From Pseudomonadota bacterium (GTDB lineage Bacteria > Pseudomonadota > Alphaproteobacteria > Rhizobiales > Rhizobiaceae), in contig JAEWDP010000080.1 in assembly GCA_023390055.1 (NCBI GenBank), positions 1 through 9,030 on the forward strand: a stretch of 9,030 nt of DNA, written 5' to 3'. A program made the translations under genes and the position numbers. The notes under the pieces are model-generated. The model was not told the DNA's origin and did no database searches. It saw nothing but the letters and a program-made list of their open reading frames with translations. Below, piece after piece: positions 1-5,746 of the stretch; positions within the stretch are counted from its first letter, which is position 1; each line of letters begins with the position of its first letter.

Positions 1-61
1 CAATGACGACATCCGGCAAACCAAGGATGGCATCAATCGATGCCCGATCTTCTTTTTCCAT
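1..61 (-). CDS. N-terminal fragment of probable ISL3-family transposase
   Basis: An ATG at 61-59 on the minus strand is preceded by a GAGGG ribosome site (RC of about 70-74), 8 bases away. The frame stays open to the window edge and gives 20 residues that include the hydrophobic run AILGLPDVVI. ISL3 transposases begin with a comparable short helix of the type 'LLGLPG..V' before their zinc-finger region, and the IS-like terminus lies just upstream. Only the N-terminus is present, so no zinc finger or DDE residue can be checked. It could be another kind of gene starting next to the recombinase remnant. Confidence 0.4.
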   Translation of the reverse strand, partial: MEKEDRASIDAILGLPDVVI

Positions 62-125
62 CGACTTATCCCTCGCGAAACAAGTCTGATGTGTAACCCT
101 CATCCCCCGTTCATGAGGAAGAGCC
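1..125 (-). mobile_element. 5' end of an ISL3-like insertion sequence, cut by the window edge
   Basis: Read on the minus strand, the sequence starting at 125 begins GGCTCTTCC. This resembles the terminal repeats known for ISL3-family elements such as IS31831. It lies exactly where the recognisable recombinase C-terminus (to the right) stops matching its family. About 65 bases further in, a transposase-like start with a good ribosome site follows. I infer that an ISL3-type element inserted into the recombinase gene and extends left beyond the window. The other end and the 8-bp target duplication cannot be seen, so the family call rests on the end sequence and the first 20 codons only. Confidence 0.42.
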
Positions 126-728
126 CCGCCGCCTTCCAGCCGGATGCGTTCGCGGGCGGTCGTGGCGAACTTGCGCAGCATCTGCGGCGTAACGGCTTTC
201 TGCCCCGTGTTTTGGAGCATCGCCTGCGCCCGCTCTGCATCGGCCTTGGCCTGATCGCGGATGGCCTTGAGGCCGTCGATGCGGTCTTTCAGCGCCGGGT
301 CATCCAGATCGGCAATGCCCGACTCGATGGCGTCATAGAGCCGCTTAAGGCGCAGTTCCGATTCGGCGGCACGCTTATTGAGCTCGGCGATATGCTCGCC
401 GCGGCGCTCGGCGTGTTCTTCTCTGCGATCAAGCGCGGCGGCAAGAACGGTTTCCAGCCGCTCGGGTTGGAGTAGCTGTTTCTCAAGGTGATTGACGACA
501 AGATCGTGCGGGCTTGGACGTTCCCGCCTCGATCATGCGCTGGAACTCGGGGCGGCGGTCGTTGGTGGCCGATGCTCCGGGTTCGATGAAGGTTTCGACA
601 AGTTGCAGGTTGCGGGACTCGCAATAGGCTTCGCCCTGCCGCTTCTGATCGGGAATGGAAACGTCATGCTCGGCCTGCCGCGCCGTCGAGACACGCAGGT
701 AAAGGGCAGCGCGCAGCGGCACGGTCAT
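126..728 (-). pseudogene. Large serine recombinase, internally deleted, frameshifted and 3'-truncated
   Basis: This is the remnant of a site-specific large serine recombinase (resolvase/invertase superfamily), which in intact form cuts and rejoins DNA through a catalytic serine. The start at 728 has a strong AGAAGGAGA ribosome site. The N-terminus carries the catalytic motif YLRVSTARQ and the family pattern DRRPEFQRMI. After GTSKPA, near 507, the sequence jumps directly to the C-terminal coiled-coil part in another frame (DLVVNHLEKQLLQPERLE onward, then RLYDAIESGIADLDDPALK and MLRKFATTARERIRLEGG). The rest of the catalytic domain, the recombinase domain and the zinc ribbon are missing. In the N-terminal frame translation stops at 483, giving 81 residues. 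The 3' end is lost at about 126, where an IS-like end begins. Full-length relatives are several hundred residues. The protein cannot be an active recombinase. The deletion boundaries come from remembered family sequences. Confidence 0.85.
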
Positions 729-786
729 GGCAATGTCTCCTTCTCAAACCTTGACTCGGCCCAAACTGGTGGACCGTTGGCCGCGC

Positions 787-1095
787 TCAGGCGGCGTTCT
801 GTAACGGGCGCGCGCGCTCAACCCGCTCGCGCTCCTTGGGCGTGTTCATCACCTCCCAAAGATCGCTGCGTCGCTGCACGTTGAGCCAGAAGTCCGGGCT
901 GGTGCCGAACACACGGGCGAGGATCAGCGCCGTCGCCGCCGTCACGTTCCTGCGGTTGCCGCATAGTTCGTTGACGTGCTTGCGCTGGACGCCCATCGCC
1001 TCGGCGAGCGCGCCCTGTGTCAGCCCCATCGGCTGCATGAATTCTTCGGTCAGTATCTCGCCGACAGTCGCCGGCTTACGCTTGGTGGTCAGCAT
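787..1095 (-). CDS. higA: HigA-type antitoxin, XRE-family HTH
   Basis: This 102-residue protein is the antitoxin partner of the HigB mRNA interferase. It binds and neutralises the toxin and normally represses its own operon through its helix-turn-helix. The HTH is clear at about residues 23-50 (LTQGALAEAMGVQRKHVNEL, then NRRNVTAATALILARVFG). The HigA signature TSPDFWLNVQRRSDLWEV follows, and length is normal for the family. I chose the ATG at 1095 (MLTTKRKP) because a longer upstream frame would run into the toxin gene, and a GCGAGG-like ribosome site lies just before it. It starts 13 bases after the toxin stop, so the pair is co-transcribed with toxin first, as is usual for higBA. The recombinase gene follows 58 bases downstream. 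Confidence 0.9.
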   Translation of the reverse strand: MLTTKRKPATVGEILTEEFMQPMGLTQGALAEAMGVQRKHVNELCGNRRNVTAATALILARVFGTSPDFWLNVQRRSDLWEVMNTPKERERVERARPLQNAA

Positions 1096-1108
1096 GGTTG
1101 CCTCGCTT

Positions 1109-1405
1109 TCATCGGTAGCTGTGATCGTCCAGATACATCCCGTCCGCCTCGCCGCGTTCACCATCCCAGCGGAAGATCAACCGCCATTGCTGGTTGACGC
1201 GGATCGAATGGAAACCTGCGAGATTGCCGCGCAGCTTCTCGAAGTGATTGCTGGGCGGCACGCGCAAGTCCTGATCGGTCACGGCGTCGTCAATCATCTG
1301 GAGCTTGCGGAACAAGCGGGCTTCAAGATCGGATGGGATGTTGCGGGAACGAACATCATCCACAAAGAAAGCCCGAAGCCAGCCGTCCCGAAAGCCTACG
1401 ATCAC
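1109..1405 (-). CDS. higB: HigB-type toxin, RelE/ParE superfamily
   Basis: This 98-residue protein belongs to the RelE/HigB family of ribosome-dependent mRNA interferases, which cleave mRNA during translation until bound by HigA. Diagnostic stretches are the N-terminal MIVGFRDGWLRAFF, LEARLFRKLQMIDDA in the central helices, PPSNHFEKLRGNLAGF, and the C-terminal strands HSIRVNQQWRLIFRW ending in YLDDHSYR, the family's typical end. No frameshift or truncation is visible. The start is GTG at 1405, preceded by a GGAG ribosome site seven bases away on the minus strand. A likely promoter lies immediately upstream. Cleavage activity is inferred from the family. Confidence 0.9.
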   Translation of the reverse strand: MIVGFRDGWLRAFFVDDVRSRNIPSDLEARLFRKLQMIDDAVTDQDLRVPPSNHFEKLRGNLAGFHSIRVNQQWRLIFRWDGERGEADGMYLDDHSYR

Positions 1406-1427
1406 AGGTTTACTCCGATATTGGGCA

Positions 1428-1456
1428 TATGTACCACTCTATAACTCATATTGCAA
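1428..1456 (-). promoter_or_regulatory. Probable promoter of the higBA operon
   Basis: On the minus strand there is a -35-like TTGCAA (1451-1456), a 17-base spacer and a -10-like TACATA (1428-1433), ending 22 bases before the higB GTG. Neither box is perfect, but spacing is ideal and the position suits a short toxin-antitoxin leader. The arms ATATG and CATAT surround the spacer region and could form part of a HigA operator. This is a guess from position and pattern. Confidence 0.4.
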
Positions 1457-1468
1457 TGGGGAAATGGC

Positions 1469-1726
1469 TCAGGAGCCGGAGCCAAACAATTCATCGAACA
1501 GGTCGCCGAACCATCGCTCGAACACCTCGATTTCAGCTTCCGTGACCGGAACGGGATCGGGCCAGTCGTCGGTGACGTTCCATGTGCTGAGGTCGTGCTT
1601 GGGCGGCCTGCCGGGGAATGGCCACGGATAGCCCAGCAATTCCTCAAGCTGCTCCGACGCCGTGGGCGGTCGTTTGGCGTGCCGGGTTGTCTTCGGCTTG
1701 TAGTCGTCCCTGCGGTCAATAGTCAT
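1469..1726 (-). CDS. Hypothetical 85-residue protein overlapping alpA
   Basis: I do not recognise this family. From the ATG at 1726 it encodes 85 residues: a basic N-terminus (MTIDRRDDYKPKTTRHAKR), a middle rich in proline and tryptophan (YPWPFPGRPPKHDLSTWNV), and a strongly acidic, amphipathic C-terminal helix (EAEIEVFERWFGDLFDELFG). No signal peptide or membrane segment is seen. The ATG overlaps the last 11 bases of alpA in another frame, which suggests translational coupling; there is no clear ribosome site of its own. A longer in-frame start at 1780 would lie well inside alpA and is less likely. The position between an excisionase-like gene and higBA suggests a small accessory protein of a mobile element. 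Confidence 0.6.
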   Translation of the reverse strand: MTIDRRDDYKPKTTRHAKRPPTASEQLEELLGYPWPFPGRPPKHDLSTWNVTDDWPDPVPVTEAEIEVFERWFGDLFDELFGSGS

Positions 1727-1943
1727 CGAGGAAGTCGAACTCGTTACGCGAGCGTTGCCGCCACCCGGCGGGATCGGCAAACCAGCGGTTGATGTCGGAT
1801 TCTCGCCATCCGGCGCCGTTGGTGCTGATCTTCAGTTGGGCCGGGAACGTGCCTTCGGCGATCTTGCGATAGATGGTGGACCGCGACAGACCCGTGCGAG
1901 CGCGGACGGTGTTAAAGCGGATGATACGGTCTGGTTGACGCAT
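1716..1943 (-). CDS. AlpA-family HTH regulator / excisionase-like protein
   Basis: A 75-residue winged-helix/MerR-like protein of the AlpA phage-regulator family. Such proteins activate or direct excision of prophages and integrative elements. The core is TGLSRSTIYRKIAEGTFP (residues about 17-34), followed by the wing region with PAQLKIS and GWRESDINRWFADP, the family's usual ending. The start at 1943 is preceded by AGGAGG, 10 bases upstream. Its stop overlaps the following 85-residue gene, and the minus-strand cluster continues to higBA and the recombinase. It is probably the regulator or directionality factor of the same element. Its upstream region is cut at 2039 by the IS66 element, so its promoter may have been altered. 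Confidence 0.8.
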   Translation of the reverse strand: MRQPDRIIRFNTVRARTGLSRSTIYRKIAEGTFPAQLKISTNGAGWRESDINRWFADPAGWRQRSRNEFDFLDDY

Positions 1944-2039
1944 GATTGCGCTGCCTCCTGCTGGCTGTTTTTGACGATTGCAGAGACCAGACAGAGCAAC
2001 GAATTGTCATTGCGCAACAGATATTTACCGTTCGTAGTG

Positions 2040-2062
2040 GTAATAGGGGCAAAACGGCGGGC
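2040..2062 (+). repeat. Left terminal inverted repeat of the IS66 element
   Basis: It starts GTAATAGGGGCAAAAC and ends CGGGC. Its reverse complement matches 3812-3834 at 18 of 23 positions. The first eight bases are identical, as expected for the transposase cleavage end. Confidence 0.8.
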
Positions 2063-2096
2063 GCTATGCGGCTGCATGCTTGCGACTGATTGACTC

Positions 2097-3761
2097 ATGT
2101 TGTCGTGCGGGGATTCCCAAATCAGTTTTTTCTGGCTGCATTCACGGATGCCCAAGATGCCGAAGCCAGCGCCCCGCATTGTTGATGAGCTTTCGAACCG
2201 AGAACTGAAAGAGCAGTTTCTGGATCTGCTCGATGTTGTGAGTGAGCAGAAGCACCTCATTAGAGAATTGCGCGACGAGATCGCCCGCCTGAAGGGTGGA
2301 TCCGGACGGCCGAAGATCAAGCCCAACAAACCAAGCGGCATGGAGCAGGCCAGCGAGAAGAAGGCGCTGCCGAACAAGGATGACAAACGCCGTGGCCGTG
2401 GCAGGAAGAAGCTGCTGCGGATGCCAATCGAGGATCAGATTATCGCGGCGCAAGAGGTTCCGGAAGGTTCCCGTTTCAAGGGCTATGAGGATTTTACCAT
2501 CCAGGATCTTGTGATCCATCCCAAAGCGATCCGCTTCCGGCGCGAGCGCTGGGTAACACCGGATGGCAGGACTGTTGTTGCCTCTCTACCTTGCGGCATT
2601 GAAGACCATTTCGGGCCCGAGCTGCGCCGCTTCATACTGATCCAGTATCATCAGGGTCAGGTCACTGTGGATCGACTGGTCAAGCAACTCGATGCAATCG
2701 GCATTGAGATTTCCAAGCGCCAGGTCGTACGGTTGCTGATCGACGGGCAGGATAGCTTTGTAACGGAAGCTGGTGCGGTACTGCACCGCGGCCTTCAAAC
2801 ATCAGCCTGGGTGACGGTCGATGATACTGGTGCACGCCATAAAGCGAAGAATGGCTTTTGCACCCAGATCGGCAATGATCGCTTTGCATGGTTTTGCACG
2901 ACCAACAGCAAGAGCCGGGTGAACTTCCTCGGGTTGCTGCGTGCCGGCCACAATGACTACATCATCGATGCCCAGGCACTGTCCTATATGCGCACCCGCA
3001 ACCTTTCTCAGTCAGTTATCGACAGGCTGGCCAAGGCTGACGACAAGAGTTTTGACAATCTGGCCGCCTGGCAAGCGCATCTCGAGCGGCTGGGTATTAC
3101 CGCGCTGAAGAGTAAGGTCGATCCTGTACGGATCGCAACCGAAGGCGCGCTGTGGGGCAGTATCAAGGCACACGGCCTGCTTGACGAGACGGTAATCGTC
3201 AGCGATGACGCAGGGCAGTTCAATGTTGGCCGACATGGATTATGCTGGGTGCACGCGGAGAGGTTGATTCACAGAATTGAAGCCTTCAGCGAGCGGACCC
3301 GCGCTATCCAGCAGGAAGTACGAGGGTTGATCTGGGACTTCTACGGTGATCTCAAGGCCTATTGCCGCAATCCCGATCAAAAGCAGAAGACCGCTTTGCA
3401 GGCCCGGTTCGACGATATCTTCAAGCGACGAACTGGCTTCGCCATTCTGGACAGACTGCTGAAACGCTTACATGCGAACAAGGCCGAACTTCTGATGGCA
3501 CTTGAGCGACCGGAGATCCCGCTGCACACCAATGGCTCGGAGAATGATATCCGTTGCCAGGTTACCAAGCGCCGGATCAGTGGCGGTACACGCAGCGATG
3601 CGGGTCGCGACTGTCGTGACACTTTCCTGTCGCTACTCAAGACATGTGACAAGCTCGGTATCTCGTTCTGGGAATATCTCGGTCATCGCCTGTCTGTTAC
3701 CGGAGCGAAAGCTGTCCCTTACCTGCCAGACCTCGTTGGCATGCGTTCACCAGTTATCTGA
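2097..3761 (+). CDS. tnpC: IS66-family transposase (TnpC-like DDE enzyme)
   Basis: A 554-residue transposase that moves the IS66 element by cut-and-join DNA chemistry. Visible parts are an N-terminal coiled coil (about residues 28-68, SNRELKEQFLDLL to EIARLKGG), a basic linker (KDDKRRGRGRKK), then the catalytic DDE domain. Acidic residues are in VTVDDTGARH (D242/D243), VSDDAGQF (D370/D371) and TNGSENDIR (E482). The last is the family's usual asparagine-glutamate-arginine context, followed by QVTKRRISGG. A central WVHAERLIHRIEAF helix is also typical. No stop or frameshift is present, so it may be active. The start is uncertain: ATGs at 2097, 2148 and 2157 are in frame, none with a clear ribosome site. 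MPKPAPRIVDELSNRELKEQ (from 2157) is where family similarity seems to begin. Confidence 0.92.
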   Translation: MLSCGDSQISFFWLHSRMPKMPKPAPRIVDELSNRELKEQFLDLLDVVSEQKHLIRELRDEIARLKGGSGRPKIKPNKPSGMEQASEKKALPNKDDKRRGRGRKKLLRMPIEDQIIAAQEVPEGSRFKGYEDFTIQDLVIHPKAIRFRRERWVTPDGRTVVASLPCGIEDHFGPELRRFILIQYHQGQVTVDRLVKQLDAIGIEISKRQVVRLLIDGQDSFVTEAGAVLHRGLQTSAWVTVDDTGARHKAKNGFCTQIGNDRFAWFCTTNSKSRVNFLGLLRAGHNDYIIDAQALSYMRTRNLSQSVIDRLAKADDKSFDNLAAWQAHLERLGITALKSKVDPVRIATEGALWGSIKAHGLLDETVIVSDDAGQFNVGRHGLCWVHAERLIHRIEAFSERTRAIQQEVRGLIWDFYGDLKAYCRNPDQKQKTALQARFDDIFKRRTGFAILDRLLKRLHANKAELLMALERPEIPLHTNGSENDIRCQVTKRRISGGTRSDAGRDCRDTFLSLLKTCDKLGISFWEYLGHRLSVTGAKAVPYLPDLVGMRSPVI

Positions 3762-3811
3762 CAAACCTGTCATCGTGCTACGGCGGCCGCTCCAGAAGCA
3801 ACGCAACCGTT

Positions 3812-3834
3812 GCCCGGGATTATGCTCCTATTAC
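3812..3834 (-). repeat. Right terminal inverted repeat of the IS66 element
   Basis: Read on the minus strand it starts GTAATAGGAGCATAAT and ends CGGGC. It pairs with 2040-2062, with mismatches at five inner positions. The transposase stop lies about 50 bases inside. Confidence 0.8.
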
Positions 3835-4239
3835 TTTCGACCGAACCTCTGAGACTGCCTCGAGCGCTATTTTCCGTCTCTGAATGGCTTTGGTCTCAAA
3901 CCATGCGAACCTCGCGCGATTTGGTTCGGTTTAAAAATACATCATGATTTCAAAGTTTTGTGGTTCTAGTACTACGCCCGAGTTGTAAGGGGTACTGCCG
4001 CCAGTCGCCCCAAACAGCGACATCCGAGGTGGGCGTTTTTCAGCGAAATAGCACGCGGCACATCGAATATCAATGTCGATTGTATCTATTAAAAATGGAA
4101 TGGGGAGCCACCTATAAACACCCGCCCAATCCAATCCATGTAGCCGATAAAACAGCTTTACTGAAGCGGAAGTCTTCCATGTGGGCCTGCGGAACAAAAT
4201 TCCGCTATAAGCCTTCCCTGCCGTCGGAAAGGACTCTGT
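3835..4239. other. Roughly 400-bp stretch with no convincing complete gene, upstream of mgtE
   Basis: This interval looks more A/T-rich than its surroundings. At 3835-3930 the minus strand has a short open, coding-like stretch (see findings) that could be a gene remnant cut by the IS66 element. From about 3934 to 4239 no reading frame looks coding. The last 60 bases form the mgtE leader. A perfect 6-bp hairpin GCGGAA-CAAAA-TTCCGC lies at 4189-4205, followed by the ribosome site AAAGGA at about 4228-4233. I recognise no M-box, other riboswitch or strong sigma-70 promoter here, though the mgtE promoter should lie in it. Confidence 0.5.
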
Positions 4240-5583
4240 ATGCCCCAAATCAAAATCGCGGATCTTGCCGAGCAGTTGGTACGCACTGATCCTCGCCAAA
4301 TATTCAAGAACTTTGGTTCAGAACATGCAGCCGATCTTGCTGCTGCTTTACAGAAGATGGAGCCACGCCAGGCGTGGTCGATTTTAAAGAGCATGACTGC
4401 ACCTGTACGGGCAGACATATTCAGATGCTCCGATGTCCAGTTTCAGGCCAAGCTCGCAGCGATCATGCCTCGGCCGGACCTTGCAACGATCTTCGTTGCG
4501 ATGGGATCCGACGATCGCGCCGATCTTTACAAGAAGCTTTCAGACGCGCAACGCGAGGCGCTGATGCCTGCTCTCGCTCAGGCAGAACGTGAGGTTATCA
4601 GACGACTGGCAGCCTATGACGAAGACATGGTCGGCGCGATTATGACTTCTGACTACGCATCGCTGCTACCGCAGTTCAGCACAACCGAAGCGCTTGAGGT
4701 GCTACGGCGTGAAGCGCCGAACAAAGAGACTATCTACCGCGCCTATGTCATTGACGCCGACCGCGAGTTGATCGGCTTTGTTAGGTTAAAAAATCTCATT
4801 ACCGCGCCGGAGGACGCCAAGATCGTCGACATCATGGAGCGCAATACTCATGCGATCCGGGCCGACGACGATGTGGAGGATGCGGCACGCAAGCTCGCCC
4901 GGTACGATGTGATCGCCCTACCGGTCGTCGATGCTGAGAATCGCCTGGTCGGCATCATCACCTACGATGACGCGATGGACGTAATGGAGGCCGAGGCGAC
5001 TGAAGATTTTCAGAGACTCGGGACGGTCACCAACCTAGCATCGAGTGTCGCAACTGCAACCGTCGCTATGCTCTACCGCGCCCGGATTGGCTGGCTGATG
5101 CTGCTTGTCTTCGGAAACATCTTTTCGGGAGCCGGCATCGCGTACTTCGAGGACACCATTGCTGCGCATCTCGCCCTGATGTTTTTCCTGCCCATCCTTA
5201 TCGCATCAGGAGGTAATGCCGGCTCTCAATCAGCCACATTAATGGTGCGGGCGCTGGCAACCGGCGATATCCGTATCACCGATTGGGCCCGTGTCCTGGG
5301 GCGTGAACTGGTCGTTGCTGTTATGCTCGGTCTCAGCATGGCGGCAGCCATCGCCTTCATTGGTGCTTTTCGCGGCGGCCGGGACATCGCGATCGTCATC
5401 TCTCTCTCGATGATTCTGATTGTTGTCGTTGGAAGCATGATTGGCATGCTGCTGCCATTCATCCTCAGTCGCTTCCAGCTGGACCCTGCCACGGCGAGCA
5501 CTCCGCTCGTAACCTCGATCGCCGACGCTACGGGGGTCCTGATCTATTTTTCAATAGCGAAGGCGCTGTTGTCCGTACTTTGA
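4240..5583 (+). CDS. mgtE: MgtE-type magnesium transporter
   Basis: A 447-residue inner-membrane Mg2+ channel/transporter (MgtE/SLC41 family). In the family, cytoplasmic domains sense Mg2+ and close the pore when Mg2+ is plentiful. The N-terminal helical MgtE_N domain spans about residues 5-125. A pair of CBS domains follows (about 130-255, with MTSDYASLLPQ and HAIRADDDVEDAARKLARYD). The membrane domain covers about 270-447 with around five hydrophobic segments. Signature stretches are PILIASGGNAGSQSATLMVR (from residue 318) and DPATASTPLVTSIADATG, with D415 and D429. The second aspartate fits the pore Mg2+-binding Asp of Thermus MgtE (D432). The length is normal. ATG at 4240 has AAAGGA upstream. 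It is the first gene of the plus-strand trio and lies 163 bases before the baeRF-like gene. Cobalt or nickel transport is possible in the family. Confidence 0.93.
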   Translation: MPQIKIADLAEQLVRTDPRQIFKNFGSEHAADLAAALQKMEPRQAWSILKSMTAPVRADIFRCSDVQFQAKLAAIMPRPDLATIFVAMGSDDRADLYKKLSDAQREALMPALAQAEREVIRRLAAYDEDMVGAIMTSDYASLLPQFSTTEALEVLRREAPNKETIYRAYVIDADRELIGFVRLKNLITAPEDAKIVDIMERNTHAIRADDDVEDAARKLARYDVIALPVVDAENRLVGIITYDDAMDVMEAEATEDFQRLGTVTNLASSVATATVAMLYRARIGWLMLLVFGNIFSGAGIAYFEDTIAAHLALMFFLPILIASGGNAGSQSATLMVRALATGDIRITDWARVLGRELVVAVMLGLSMAAAIAFIGAFRGGRDIAIVISLSMILIVVVGSMIGMLLPFILSRFQLDPATASTPLVTSIADATGVLIYFSIAKALLSVL

Positions 5584-5746
5584 ACGGAGACATGAGGCAG
5601 TCAGTCGCAACAAGATGATTGTTGGGCATTTGGTAGCTATATGTAGTTTGCGGGGCCATCGAAGCGGTCATGGTTGAAGCGGAAGAATGTAATCCTCTTC
5701 AGAGGTGATCCGTCCACGCGATTCTGCCGTTGATACAGGAGAGTTC

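Larger units (their letters stand above)
2040..3834 (+). mobile_element. IS66-family insertion sequence (ISBst12-like, single transposase), complete
   Basis: A 1795-bp element bounded by imperfect terminal inverted repeats (18 of 23 positions match) that begin GTAATAGG. It contains one long transposase ORF and none of the small accessory ORFs tnpA and tnpB of classical IS66, which fits the ISBst12 subgroup. The eight bases outside each end (TCGTAGTG on the left, TTTCGACC on the right) are not identical, so the expected 8-bp target duplication is absent. It separates the alpA-higBA-recombinase cluster from the mgtE cluster. Confidence 0.85.

Noticed and set aside
89..475. Plus-strand open frame of 128 codons
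   Set aside because: It is antisense to the recombinase C-terminal coiled coil, whose minus-strand translation matches the family closely.
836..1444. Long plus-strand open frame across the higBA region
   Set aside because: It lies antisense to higA and higB, both of which have clear family signatures, ribosome sites and operon spacing. Its translation has no recognisable motif.
1832..2386. Minus-strand open frame spanning the IS66 left end
   Set aside because: It crosses the IS terminus and overlaps both alpA and the transposase in other frames, with no domain features.
4066..4084. Possible FNR/Crp-type site (ATCAATGTCGATTG) upstream of mgtE
   Set aside because: The half-sites are in the wrong order for the TTGAT-N4-ATCAA consensus, so it is not a regulator site I can support.
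3931..4299. Overlapping open frames on both strands before mgtE
   Set aside because: Both run into the mgtE start, have no ribosome sites and give low-complexity, motif-free translations.
5603..5635. Hairpin CAACAA-GATGA-TTGTTG after mgtE as a terminator
   Set aside because: The stem is short and A/T-rich and no T run follows, so it does not qualify as an intrinsic terminator.
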